Notes: a model not told the origin generated them from the letters alone. A DNA stretch of 64,000 nt from Caprimulgus europaeus (GCA_907165065.1 OU015528.1:21032015-21096014); one strand, 5' to 3'. Positions 12,301 to 26,900 are shown, numbered from the stretch's first letter. Numbers and translations are program-made.

Positions 12301-15300
12301 TCCTTGGTGGCCTGAGGCATCATGGGCCCATCGGGCTAAAAATTTTTCACCCTTATGTTGCCAGACCAGGTCTACTTGAGACACTTTGATCTTAGCAGCC
12401 TGATCCACCTGATGATTATTTTTATGTTCTTCGGTAGCTCGACTTTTGGGCACATGGGCATCTACATGATGTGTCTTTACAACCAGTCTCTCTAGCCGAG
12501 CAGCAATGTCTTGCCATAATTCAGCAGCCCAGATGGGTTTGCCTCTGCCAGTTGCTCTTTTTCCATTGTTGTAGCCACCCCCACAGGGCATTTGCTACCA
12601 TCCATGAGTCAGTGTAGAGGTAGAGCATTGGCCATTTTTCTCGTTCAGCAATGTCTAAGGCCAGCTGGATGGCTTTTACCTCTGCAGACTGGCTTGATTC
12701 ACCTTTTCCTTCAGCAGTCTCTGCGACTTGTTGGGTGGGACTCCACACAGCAGCTTTCCACTTCCGATGTTTTCCTACAATACAACAGGAACCATCAGTG
12801 AACAGGGCATATCGTTTCTCATCATCTGGTAATTCATTATATGGTGGAGCCTCTTCAGCATGTGTTACCTCTTCCTCTGGTGACATTCCAAAATCCTTGC
12901 CTTCTGGCCAATTCGTGATCACTTCTATGGTTCCTGGTCGACTGAGGTTTCTAATTCAAGCTCATTGTGTGATCAGTGCAACCCACTTACTCCATGTGGC
13001 ATCAGCTGCGTGGTGTGTAGGGGGAATGCTCCCTTTGAACATGCAGCCCAGTACGGGCAATCGGGGTGCCAGGAGGAGCTGTGCTTCGGTACTGATCACT
13101 TCTGAAGCAGCTCAAACTCTCTCATATGCTGCCAATACCTCTTTTTCAGTCGGAGTATATCGAGCCTCTGATCCTCTGTATCCACGACTCCAAAACCCAG
13201 GGGTCGACCTCGAGTTTCCTCTGGTGCTTTCTGCCAGACATCATATTGTGGTTCAGACACTTGTTGCAATGTGTATCGTTAAAGGTATTCATCAAATTAA
13301 CTTGTGGAAATTCCACAGGGGATATTGATGCCAAGCACTTTGTGCCAGAAGCCTGACTGGCATTATTAGACTGGATCAAAAATCATACTCCTGAGAGCTG
13401 CTGTTGTACAGAATTGTTTTTCCTTTGGCCAATTGATGTGTGTTTGTTTTCATGAAACAGTGAGGAGGAATACCTGTGGCATCTTTTTCAGAACTCTCTG
13501 TGAGCCTTAGAATTTTCCACTATCTCTATGCAGTGGTTAATTTTAGCTCAGATAAGATGCTTTCATCTGTGGCCTGTATGAAGCAAATTATTTTTGTATT
13601 ATAAACAGTGAACTAGGGTTCTTGTTATCACTGCAGTTGTTAATTAATGCTGAAGAGATTTTGAAAATAACAACGTGTGAAATTTGAACTTTGTGTTGTA
13701 CTGTTAACAGAAAAGGGAAGGTAGTCATGATGCTGGTTCTTCCTTTTTGTTTAATAAGGCATGGTTTTCAAATGTACTGTGGATGGGAAAAGCTGCTCTT
13801 GCCCGTTTTCATTGAAGATTCTTTGTATCCTGCATGGTATTCTTTGTCCCTGAAGCAAACAGCAGAGGTGATGATTGCTAAGAATTTTACAGTGGCATTA
13901 AACTAAGACCATTTTGATCATTGGTGCTGGATGTAAATACTATAGGCATAAAGAGATTAAGAAGTGTATGTAATATTTCTTTTTGGTAATGAGGTGTAAA
14001 CTTCAGTCTGGAAGGTCATAGTGTGTCTTCTTCTTTTAATGCTTTTCTAGGTTCATAACCGCCTAGAAGACTTGATAACTAGCTTACGGACAACACAGGC
14101 GGCTGCAGAGGACCACCACCATCAGCAGGTACATGAATGTCTTGTGTGAATGACTGGTTTAGTCTTTGAATTTTTGGTGTGCCGATAACTGATGAAAAGT
14201 TCAAGTGGGCTGTGTAGGCATAATTCAGCTGACAAATACCCTTCTGGTTTTAGGGCAAGACACTTCCAGGGAAAAGGCTGTAAATTTCCTTGTTCCCTTG
14301 CTGCTGTGTTTTGTATCTGTGTTGTGGTGTGCAAAATACTTGTGTTCATCAGTATGATTCATCTGATGAATTCTCTCCCCCCATCCCACCAGAGGGGAGT
14401 GAGCAGGTGGCTGTGTGTTGCTTAGCTGCTTACTGGGGTTAAATGATGGCAGATGATGGATAGGATGGATGTTATGGGCAACAGGGAGATCTGCAGCTGA
14501 AAGATGAGAGAGGAGACTAGTCTTGGTACATCCATGTTACCTTTGCAGCTTTGTCAGAGGTTCCCTTGAGACCATGTTAGCTTCTGTCATAAGACCCAGC
14601 ATTTCACTTGCTTTGTCAGGACACTTGAGAAACTTGTACACCCTAAGGATTTTTGATGTAACCGTTTGTGCTAAAGTTTTCATTACTTACTGTAGATTGG
14701 TAGACATCTCTTTTGCTTGTTTGTTTCCTTTTCTTACAGAAAACCACTAAAAACATCTGGTCATCTTGCATTCTTTATACTTGAACTGAATCGGCAAGTT
14801 CTATTCCACTCAAATCTGTTGGGCAAATAGTTGTCCCTTTGAGTAGAAGCGTCAATAGCATTGCCGATTTGAAAACATTTTCTTGCTCTCAGGAGATGTA
14901 GAGTTGTTACAGAAGCCGTGAGGGTAGAGTATTTTCTGTGGTGGGCACTAGAGGAATTATTATATTATAAAGTATGTATCATTAGGAAATCTGGAGGACC
15001 TTTGGAAGAAAGCTGTAGGATTATTTTGTGTGTGTGTGCACTTGTCTTCTTATCCCCCAAAACTAATTTAATTTCGTCACTTCTAGAGTGGTCACTCTTT
15101 CCACCAGCTTTAATTACTCTCCTTGGTTATATTTCCTGAGGTATATTTTATACTCTGCGTTAACCTTAACTGTAGATCTTGGATGGGGAGAGAAGAGCCA
15201 GGCAACGGGGCCTGTTTCTCTATTGCAGTGTTACCTTTCCACTCACCTTAGTTTTTTCTTTTGCCGCTGTTGCTTTCACAGATGCAAAAACAGAATGTGC

Positions 15301-18300
15301 TGACTATGACATCAAAGGACTTGCACAGCATGTGGGAAGAGCAATTGAAGTCAAGATCCCACCTTGAAGAGCGTGTTGCTCAGCTTGACAGGGAAAAGGC
15401 TGAACTCTTGGAACAGGTGAGCCCAGAAAATTCTCCAGATGCCTAGCCAACATCCAAGAGAAGTGTGTTCATGTTTTTGTCGAGTTCTTACATACTCAGC
15501 TTTTTCTGTTATCTTTGCTATTCAGGCTCTGAGTTATCTTGTGATTTGAGGGGGGGGGGTGATCCAGAAAGCAAATAGAAGCTAGCTGGGTATCTTTGTG
15601 TAAATTCTGGAGTGGTTCTGTTGGGAACAGTCCCCAGTGTGGTTTGCTATCAACTGAGCACATCTAGCAAGGCTGCAGTTCCCTAGTTCTTTCTTGGATT
15701 CCTTCAGGCTGTCTTCTGACCCTGTGGTTTCTGGGCAGGGTTAAAATGCTTCATTTTTCCAGTGCAATGCATGAAGGAGCTGCTGCGTGTTTTCAGGGTA
15801 GAATGAGTTTAAAAGCCTTGCAGAAAAACATACTGAAAAAATTTTAGGCAAATGAACTAGTGCTTAGGAAACAAGAAATGGCTGCCAGTTTCCAAGGGGC
15901 AGTCTTTCCCTTTTCTTCTTTTCTGTAGAGGAAAAAGTGGAAGTACAAAGTCAAAACAGCTGCCAGCTCTCCTCTGGTTTGACTGAGAAAGCACCAAGAG
16001 GAAGAACAAGATGTGGATAAGTAAATACCCACAAAGAAGATGTGGACATAATGGCAGAGGGCAATAAAACATTGAAGCATTCCAAAAGATCAAATTCCTC
16101 CACAAGCCCCTGCCTGGTGGTCATTGAATATTCCATGAAAGCTTCAGATTGATCTATGTTTTCCCATGATGTGCACACCTAAATAATCCCTGTTATGAGC
16201 AGAGAGTGCCAAAAAGTGTTCACCAGCATCTTTTACGCTTTTGTGCCTTGAAGCATTAGAAGAGGGTGGCCATTGCTTCCGTGGGGGCATCTATTTCTGT
16301 TGTTAGGTGTTGGCCTGTTTGATGTGAAACCTGAAGTGATTAAATATTCTCAGAAATTCTCTTCCTCGGTATTCTTTGGGACTTGGCTAACAGATAGAGG
16401 TGTACTGCAGCTTCTCTGTGGAGAATGCTAGATGCACATACTGCATGCAGATACTCTTCCTATGCTATGTCTGTCATTTTTTCTATTTTGAAAGTGTGAG
16501 AGTGAAAGAAAGAAGGTGAAGAAGCTGGTAGAGTTGAAACGCCCAGTCGAACTGCGTCTGGACCAAGAAATGAGAAGAAACATTGAATTGCAGAAAGACT
16601 GTAAGAGGTATGGCTTTTTAGTATGCTGAAGAGGTATCTGCATAGAAGTCAGCTGAACTTCTGAAGTCAGTAGAAGCTTTGCTGAACTTCAGTGTAAAAA
16701 CAGGTGTACATAACTGTTTGGGAGCAAATTCAAGCCTCATGTTAGCTCTTGCAAGCCCCTTCTCTACATGAGCCCATAGTTTTCAATAGCTGCCAAAAGA
16801 ACTGCAGATGCAGGTTGCCCTGCAATTCTCCTGAGGGGCAGGAAGTAGTTCATTCCTTCTTTCAGGTGAAACTTGGACCCTCCAAGTGCTTTGTGGCACG
16901 GGAAAGCTCAGTATTCACAGTGTCTACAAGGTTATGAGTGCTATCTAATGTGTAAAGAAAACCACCACTGAAGGCAAACACTGCATATGAAACTTGAGAC
17001 CTTTCTCTTTCAGAACCAATCAATAACAGATTATTTTTAACCTATATTATGTTTAAGAAAATGTGATGACATCCTTGGTTGAAGAACACACAAATAATTA
17101 TGCTAATAATGACTCACTTTGTAGGATCTACAAGGACTGGATCTGCAAGGACTGTCGTTTGAATTCCTGTGACACTGTATGCGAGGGGACCTGGTTCAGT
17201 TACCTGATAGAAGTACATAGACTATTTGTTTGAGACAAACTGGAAAAAGCACTGCTTGGGGACATTGATTAGCACATTCTAACACAGTTCTGATTACTTA
17301 AATCCAGTGACTTAGCTCACCAGCAAATTATCTGTTTTCAGGATAGCTAGCATGTCTTTTTCAGCTTTGAAGAATATCACAATAAAATCAAATTTAGAGT
17401 AGATATTACCATGAACTCAATAAGAATAATATCATGATACCTTTACCAGGGAAGACACTCAGTTTATTGATAAAAGCAGCATGAAATACTAGAAGAAAGG
17501 AGAGGTGGGAGTTCCCTCCACGGAATATGTTGTCATTTTCCTTTGGTTTGGTTTTCATTCCTGCTTCACAAATGTGTGCTTGTCAGTGCAACAAATCAGA
17601 TGTGCCCTGTTTAAACCATTCAACATATTCCTAAAATAATATCATAACTTTTCTATAGATTTTCCTTCTCTTTGGACAAGATAGTTCAGCTATATACAAA
17701 GCCTCTAAAATCACCCAAAGAACTAACTACTATGAAATAACAACATTCATAATTTATCACAAGGTTTTAAATGGTTTTTAATTATTAGGAAAAACCTTCT
17801 ATCTCAAGTGGCATCCTTTTAATCCCAGCTGTGTTTTAATACTTTACGTAACATCTCTGGATGCTTTACAATGTTCTCAATTTAAGTGATGCAAGGAAAC
17901 ATAACTAAATTTTAGGAATATTTATTTAGGGAAGAAAAAGGTTCAGTATCTTCTTAAAATGCCTTTATGTCTAGGATGATAAAGTCACCTGTCTGATGAA
18001 TTGCATAACTATTTTTACAATGATTTAATCTAGGTTAAGGACATGGGCCCTTCTAATAGGCTGGAAATGGAAGAGCTGATGCTAAAAACCACATTTTTCC
18101 CTTGGTAATTCTTGTGTATCAAGCACATTAAAAATGAAGCAAGCCACGGCTGCGCTGTTTACGTGAGGGTATGTGAAAAAGGCTGGTTGTTCCTTTGCTT
18201 CATTGTTTTCTTGAAATATTTGCTGTGCAGGTTGAAAAGACTTCTGAGCAGAGCTATGAAGAAACTACGTGTGTATGAGGAGAGAGAGAGAGAGTCCCAG

Positions 18301-20937
18301 CTTAATTTGCAGGGAGAAATGAAGAACAGATACTCTGAAATGGTCAATGAAGTTGGTAGATTGAGAACAAAGGTGAGCTCTGGTTTGTTGGTGTGTTTTT
18401 TGGTGGTAGTGTTTTTTCTTTTGAAAGCTGTGTTATTCTTTCCCTGTACTTCTTTTCAATTTGTTGATTTTTTTTTTTTTAACCTTGGCTGTATTTTGGA
18501 GTTGATTGACTTTTCACAGAATCACTGAGTTGCCTAGATTAGAAAAGACCTTTAGGATCATCAAGTCCACCTCACACTGACAAGTCTGCAACTAAACCAT
18601 GTCCCTAAGCACTATGTCTACACAACTCTTAAATACCTCCAGGGGTGGGGACTCCACCATTGCCCTGGGCCACTTGTTCCAATGCCTGATACCCCTTTCA
18701 GTAAATAAATTCTTCTTAATGTCCAATCTAAACTTCCCTTGGCGCAAGGGACTGTTTCCTCTTGTCCTATTGCTTGCTACTTGCTTGAACAACCTGACTT
18801 TCACCTCTCTACACCCTCCTTTCAGGTAGTTGTAGAGAGTAATAAGATCTCCCCTCAGCCTCCTTTTCTCCAGCCTGAACAACCCCAGTTCTCTCAGCCA
18901 CTCCTCTTAGGACATGTGCTTTAGACCCTTCGCCAGTTTCATTGCCCTTGTCTGGGCATGCTCCAGCACCTCCATGTCCTGCTTGTAGTGAGGAGCCCAA
19001 AACTGGACACCGTATTCATGGTGCGGCCTTACCAGTGCAGAGTACCAGGTAAGATAACTTCCTGGTCCTACTGGCCACACTATTCCTGATACAGGCCGGG
19101 ATGCTGTTGGCCTTCTTGGCCACCTGGGCACACTGCTGACTCATGTTCAGCCAGCTATCATTCAGCAGCACCAGGTCCCTCTCTGCTGATCAGCTCTCCA
19201 GCCACTCCTCCCCAAGCCTGTAGTGCTGCCAGGGGTTGTTGTGGCCAAAGTGCAGGACCTGGCATTTGGCCCTACTGAAACTCATGCAGTTAGTCTTTTC
19301 TTAATGTTTCTTCTACCATTACAGTAGTAGATGACTATAACTAATACTGATGTAGTTATCATTATGGGTAAAGATTAAAACATTATGTGCAAAGCAGTAT
19401 CTGCAAGGCCAGGCTGTCCTTTAGAGGAAGGGTGAGCCAAGAGTCGCAGCAAGGCTGGCAGGGTCCATGACCTCACAGGCCAGGGAACAGATCTGGTGAC
19501 AATAAGGGTGGTCAGACAAGAGTGCAGATCACCAGGTCAGGCCACAGGGACAGGCAGGTCTGCAGTCCTACCAGGATGTCACATCCACGAGTGAGGGTCA
19601 AGGCTGAGAGCAGTGACGCCAAGCACAGGCCTGGCTGCAGCTTGAGGCCGTGACAGCATCTTCTGACAGATTAATTCCTCCTCTGGAGGAGAGGGGAGTA
19701 ACACTGCCATAACTCAGAATAACTGTAGGAGGCTGGCTTTGCCTACCCCTTGAGCCCCATCTGAGGCATGAGTTGAGCAGGAGGCAGTTCAGGTTTTGCT
19801 TTTCTAAGTTGAGTCATTAATTCCCAGAGCACAATGTGGTGAGGTGATGCAGGAAAAGTTCTGTAACTTAACTGCTCACTAGTAGCTGTCTCAGCCCATC
19901 TTTCCCTTGTCATGGGGACCTAGAAGTAGAGTTCCCAGAAGTGTTTTTGAGGTTGCTTTGGCTGTTCAGTAGCAGGTAACCTTTTATCTACTTCTCTGCT
20001 TATTACTTGGATTTGCTGCTAAAGCAGCCATGTTTCAGAGGTGTTTGTTTTTAGAAGGTATTATTGTAGGAGGAGCCAGCTGCCTTTGCAGTGGCTCACT
20101 TTTAGCCCAAAAGTTAGTAGTGGTTTTGTGTTTCTGTTGGAAGAGTTATTTTAAATGACAGGGGAAAGGCATTACGTTTAGACAATTTTAAGTCTAAAGT
20201 TTCTACTTTCTGTTAGAGACTCTTTCAAGTGTTTACTATGCTAGTTTCCTCCACTTCTTTCTTAATAAAAGACAGGACATCGTGTTTTATGTTCAGTAGC
20301 TATAGAAAAGGTATGTTTCTGGAGTGGGGAAGAGGAGGACAGAGCTGTCGTTTACCATTGGGACCTATTGAAAGTGATATTTCCTGCAAATTTTCAAAAA
20401 TAACCTGCAGTTTTGACCTAAAGATAATTCATCTTCCTCCACCACTGCTCTAAAAGCTGTGTTCTGAACCACTATTTACAAATCTTTCAGTGTAATGGAA
20501 AACAAGAGTATCTTTTTCTTGTCTTTTCATTTATGTAAGGAAGCTTTAACTGTGTTGATAACATGTAAAATTATTCTAAAGTATAATACATGTTGTTTCT
20601 GATGAAACCAGAAAGTGGCTAGGTGTGGGTGTGTTTGATTTCCCATAAGCATATGAGTAACTCACAGAAGAACAGCCCTAGTGCTTTTCAGCCTAGCTGT
20701 ATGAGTAAAATTCTACTAATTTGGTACCAATTAGTCAGTGACCTACTGCAGAAGAACTGAGAAAGAATGGGAACCTCAGGAATCCTACCAGAAATTATGT
20801 GAAAGCTGTTCCTCTTTTAAAAGAGCAGCCTGATTTCACTTTGGGTTTAATACTGAGTCAGCAGATGTTAAATACAGACTCGATGGCTGATGCCTTTACT
20901 GATTTTCACAGAACTGACTGATTTTAGATCCGAGTTC

Positions 20938-20973
<36 letters not shown>

Positions 20974-23900
20974 CCTGTCTACAGGTTGGTGAACTTTCTC
21001 AGCAGCTGGAGATAGAGTCTAAAAAATGCACGCAGCTAGAAGCACAAAATCAGGATTTGCGAGAAGAGTTGTCCACCATGCGTGGGAACCATGAAAAACT
21101 GGAGAAGAGCAAATGCCAGCTGAAAGAAGAAGTGGCTAACCTCAAACATCGTTTAGAGACTAGCATGGTGGATCACAGCCAAATAGAACAATATAAAAGA
21201 GAGATGGAAGAACGAGCTGGACAAGAAATAACGCAAAAACTACAGGAAGTCAATCTATTTTTGCAGGTAAGTTAATTTCTCCTGTGTGTCTGTAGTCTCT
21301 ATTATATACTTTTGTTGTGGTTGTCTTTTTTTTTTTCCCTTTTTTTTTTTTTGGTGCCTGGTTCTGTGTATGAGTGCTGTACTTCTGTCTTTCCTGAGGG
21401 GTAGTGGGAGAAGGGAATATGGTTGGGCAAGAAGGCTTTCATATGTGTGTAATGTGTCTGCAGGTCCCTGAATCAAAAGCTTTCCTGAGGTAGATTTCCA
21501 TTTTGCAGTTCTTGGGGGAATATTGCTGTCCACTGCCCTTGTTGTCGCTGTTCATCATTGAATGGGTATTGCAACTTACAGTTGTCATGGCCAGGCATAC
21601 AGGTCCTGCTTTGTCATTGCATAGGGGAAAGTGCTCAGAAAAGAAGTCAACAAAGTTGCAGGACGTGGGGAATGGAGGTGAGGGATCCTCTTAATTTCTT
21701 TGAGGAATCCTTTTCTATATGCCCTGTTCTACACTGATAGTGTTCTTTCATTAGTAGATTTGATGAATAATAGTGTGAAGAGAGGGATTCTTTCTGAGTG
21801 AAAATAATTATTTAAAGTGGTAGTTCCAGGGTTCTGCCTTGATTGCTGATGGTAGTGAGGAGGCACAGTTGCCTTACGGAGTAAAGCTGGACCTTTGAAA
21901 TTGGGTACATGCAATTGACTGGTGGGGAAAGTTCTCTTTTTCTTTACGGTGCTTGAAAGTGCATTATTTGCTTCAGACACAGGCAGCCTCCCAGGAGAGA
22001 TTAGAGCAAATCAGAGCCAGTCATCATGCTTCCCTGAGAAACCAGCTAAAACACAGAATTAGAGATCTTGAATGTGAATTGGACAGGATAAAAAATACCC
22101 AACAAGACAATGTTCTTCAAAAAGAATCCACGCAGGCAGAAGCGGAAAGGTACAAAGAGCTTTATCTGGAGGAAGTGAAAATTAGAAGATGTCTAGCAAA
22201 TAAACTGGAAAGGTAAGTCCATGCCTTTTTTGGAGTGGTAATAAGATACTACTTTTTCCTCATGCAGTTTCCTCCTAAAATCCCTCTTCTACATCTGGTC
22301 AGCATTATGTATGTAAGCATAAGATGACATATTTGTGAGGAAGGTACCTTATGACCCTTCCCCTTCACTAGAACTATATTAATTTCTCTTTAGTGTTAGA
22401 GCAGTAACACCACTGATCACGGCACTAAAAGGGTATTTAAGTTGGTTGTGTTTTAACAGGCAGTCTTTTTGCCAGTCTCTAATAATCTTCTCTTCTTATT
22501 CTGTGTATGGCAGAAAAGATAAATTTAATCTCCTTTACTGCTTGAATAAGGATAGGCCCTTTAGAGAACAGAACTTGATTCTGTGAAGCAAAAAGGGAGG
22601 GTAGCCCAGAGTTCTTATGCAGGTGAAGTACTTTTCAGAAGAAGCTATGTAAACACATGGCATCACAGATTGCTTTGAAGCCCTGATATTGAGAAGTCCT
22701 AAGTGTTGATAACTCTTGCTGTTAGTTAGTGTAGGTTGTGTGACTAGGCTAGTCTAGGTTAGACTAGGTTAGAAATAGGTTCTCCAAAAACTTCAGATCA
22801 AATTATGTTCTTGTTTTGGATGCTCTTAATCCATTCCACTTTCAGAAGTCGAATAATTGAAGACCTGGAAGGTAACTTTGCAGAAGTGTTACTACCAAAG
22901 ATAATTTTTTGGATGTTTCAGAGCTAATGAGAGACTAGCAGAAGCCAACGCTAAGCTCCTTCAGGAGCGCCATAGAAGCAAGTCTTTAATCGCAAGCAGC
23001 ATGGTCAGTGGAGGTCTGGCTGCAAGTCCAGTTCTATATTCAACTGAACTGGGACATCTTGGCAACAATTTGGCACTGAACAGAAGTCTAAGTCTAGGAG
23101 GAAGCTTCATAAGCCCAACTGGGAATGCATTATCATCCAGAAACAGGGTTGAAGCCTATGTGGCTAAGGTAAGTATTTTGAAATACTGTTCTCAACTACT
23201 GCTAAAGGGTGTCCATAAGCAAGGTTATGCTTTTTAGCCTAAAGTTAAAATCCATTTATAGTGAGAAACAGTGATAAAGAATACTGTGATATAGAAAGTT
23301 CTCAGCTAAGCTTTTAATTAAATTTTAATGTATAGTATGCATGACCTATTTAAAACAGCTAACTTTGTGGTGACTGCAAAATCCCATCAGCCATCTTTCT
23401 TTGAGACAGCTTTTCATTCTTCACTGATCTACATTCTAGCAGTTTCTTCACTATAACTGTAGCACACTGATACCAACGAAAGTATGCTACAAAAATAAGA
23501 AGACACGAACAGGATCGTGTAACTTCTCACTTTATACTTCAGTGTGGGATGTATACTATGTGTAGGAGGCATTTGTTTTTGTAGTTCCTACTATGTGTTA
23601 TTACATGAAAAGGTAAAATTAACTACTACTCAGAGAGTCTTCACAGCTTTCTAATTTTGCAGCAATGCTGCAACCTCTGCAATACTTCTGGTCAAAGTAT
23701 GCCCTGTAATTAGCAGTCAGTGTGATAGCACATCCCTCACAGAATGGTGAACTCTGTATCATGAGGTCTGGAAACCAGATGGCAATAGTTGTAGTCAGTT
23801 TCCCACCTAGCATAGGATTGAGGCATGGACAAGCTTCTCTATTCAGTCAGGGTTCTATCACTCGTGTTCTGTTGTTGAATGAATGTGAGAAGTTTTCGCT

Positions 23901-26900
23901 CACTTCTAAGTTCATCTCAGTTCAGTGGTCCCACCCACATTGAAAAGAACCCATTTAAACAATGTGTCTCTATACTGCACCTGGTTTAAGGAAAAAAAAA
24001 AAAGGTAAACAGACAAAGAAGTGTAGGTAATGTATAGCAGTGGCAGTTACAGAGATTAACTTTTCTGTATCACTGTGAATGTGTTTTTCAGGTTAGAGGG
24101 ATGGACATACATTACAGCAAGAACTCCTGAGGCAATTAGTACTGTACCATCTGCAGGGGCTATTATGCATGCAAGCAGCAGAAAGGAGGCAAAATTCAGG
24201 GACCCACTGCAAAAGTGAAATAAGGAAAAGGCCAGGACAAGGGAACAAGAGGGGAAGGGAGCAGGGAACAAGCGAGGAAAAGAAAGGAGAGATGGGAGCA
24301 AGGTGTTAAAAGAAGAAAAAGGCAAAGGAGAAAGCCATCCCACTTCTAGGCAAAAAGCTGCCCTATTTTAAAAGAAAAGGGTTGACAGTTGTGCCTTTTT
24401 TGAAGAAGAAGAAGATAAAACGGGAAAAGATGACAGTGAAGGGAAAGAAAATGGGAGTATTCAGTGCTTCTTAACTGAATTTACAGCAATATTCTTCAGG
24501 TAGTCCTTTCCATTTTAATTTTCCAGAATACATTGGAACTATCTAGGCATCTGTGAAAAATGGTTCCCAAATCTACTTGTGAAAAACATTTGAGCTGATT
24601 CCAAGAAAAGTGTGTATTAGATCTGAGAATGGTGATACTGTTGTCAGTGTCCTGACTTCAACAGCACCCATACAGTTTCTTTTCAGAGTATACATGTCTC
24701 ATATTTTGTGATGGATTGCTATGCTGGGAAATGCTTTTAGGTTTTGGTACTGTTTTTTGAGGCTTCACTTTGAAGGTCAAAAAAACAGAATCAACACATA
24801 CCCATCAGCCTTGAGCAGACTCTCAAGGAAGTTGAAGAAAAATTATGTATGACATTTCCCCAGTCTCCAATTACTGATGTCAGGTAGATTTTTGTCTGTT
24901 AGTTTGGGGGCTTCCTTATGTACCTAATTTTTTCTCCTTCCTAGGGCAGTTTTGTGAGTAGGATTTAGTCCTCTCAAGTTTTGTCTGATCTTGTTTACAA
25001 CCTACAGACTTTTAGTTTGTTGTCAACAGAGGAGCTGAGGATAATTTGTTCTTGCTATACACAGTTTGTCCTCTCGGGATTAGCTTTTAATTCTAATATA
25101 GTATTACATTCCAAAATTGTATTGCTTGAATGAAGGTTAGTAAAACTATTGTTAAATCCTCAGAGAACTTAACCCATTTCTTACCATTTCTACCATGTTC
25201 TCTTAAGAAAAAGCTGAAAATCTCAGCATGCCTGTTTTCCCCCAATCAAAGCAGAAGATTGGTCTCTGGGACGCTCACCAGCGTGAATTTATCCTCCCTG
25301 TTACTAAATCCATCTGCACATTCTTTGGAGATATTTCTTCCTAGGGAACAACTGAGACTAATTGTAATGGCACTGTCTGTAGCCTCCTCAAGTCACTCAA
25401 TGTTCAATGTATTCAGAAAAGTCTTAAAACCTGATCTCCCATTTCAGAAAAAAGAAACAGGGTTCCCAGAGGTGCAGTGGTTGCTAACTACTTAGTAGTA
25501 TCTAAGTGGATGTTTCACTTAGAATTGCTGGCTTAAGTTTCCTCAGCTAGGTGCAGTATGTCATTAACAGGGTTTGAATCCATACCATATGTCTGAGGAA
25601 CTGAAAGTACAGGATTCCTGACATGGGCATCTAAAAAAAAAAAAAAAGTATTGAATTGGAAAATAAGGCTTTAAGTCAGGAAGTAATAAAAGGGGAAAAA
25701 CTGCCTACAGTAATGGGTGGTGAACCTCGATCAGTTTCCAAACACAAAGTTACCAGATGCACCCTCTGTGCTGTCATTTCTGCAGGAGTCCTATGCCATT
25801 CAGGAGGCAAGTTGGAGCGTGAGGAAAGAATTTAGAGATTACAGTTTTAGTCTATTTTGGAGTGTTTGCTGGTTGTGCTGCTTAGTATTCTGCCTGTTCA
25901 CCAGATTATTTAAAGACAGGAGTTTCTATGACTCTGAGCCTTTTCTTCACTTCACTGTTCACTTCAGTTATGCCTCAGATTTTTTCCAGTAACCTGGTTC
26001 TCTTCTACAGAATTTGTCTTGCCTTTAAATTCAAGCTGAGCAGTGCCTTCTTGGCTGGAGATTACAAATGATCGTGCCACTAAAGCTCATAATGACAGGG
26101 AGTTAAGGAGCTTAAATTGCAGTGTGCCTCAGGTAGTTGTTTTGCACTTCTTTTTTTAGTCAAAGCTTTCTGTGAAGATTTGGTGTTTCTCCCAGTAGCT
26201 TCCTCAAGGTGAGAAAGGCTATTTGAAGTAGAGGATGTGCTGTTCTTAAGAGGAGCATGCTTGTTTAAATTTGGTTTGTGCAAAAGCTTTGAAATAGTTT
26301 CAGGGGCAAGGAGGTGGAAATACTTCACACTGCTATCATTCAAAATGATGGTATTAATTCTTTGTCTATGCAACTGCTGGAAAAAAACATTGGTAAATGC
26401 TGTTGATTGCAAATGAGGAAGAAGTGCTCCTCTGGCAAGTGGACACAGTTGCTTCTTTTAGATATAACTAAAGAATTTGTCTTAGAGGCTTGCAAGATTT
26501 CACAGTTTTCCTAAATCGCTACTTAACATGAGAGGCGCATGTCAGTGATTATGCATATAGCCTTATATTTTGAAGATGGTCATGTTGCAAGTTCAGAAAA
26601 AAATGAGCATTTTATTCTTAAAAAAGATCATTAAAAAAGTGTTCCATTACTGTATAGCCTCTTCCCCTTATCAAATATATATGCTACAGAAATTAATAAC
26701 CATGAAATGGAAGTGCAAAAGTAACTTGAAAAATACAAAAAAATTTGTATTGACACAAGATCCTTAATCAGTAAAATCCCAATCACATACAAATGCCTTT
26801 GAGGTTTTTTGTTTGTTTTTACTTTTATTAGAGCTCCAGTAGTGAGGAATAAATTAGAAATACTTGAAAAACTCTGTGCATGTAATTATAAACAGTGACT

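Noticed and set aside
12651-13328. 225-codon plus-strand frame
   Set aside because: It is antisense to the ERVL pol fragment and shows no protein features of its own.
18592-18882. 96-codon minus-strand frame as a possible gene
   Set aside because: It is the residual ORF2 C-terminus of a CR1 LINE, annotated as a mobile element.
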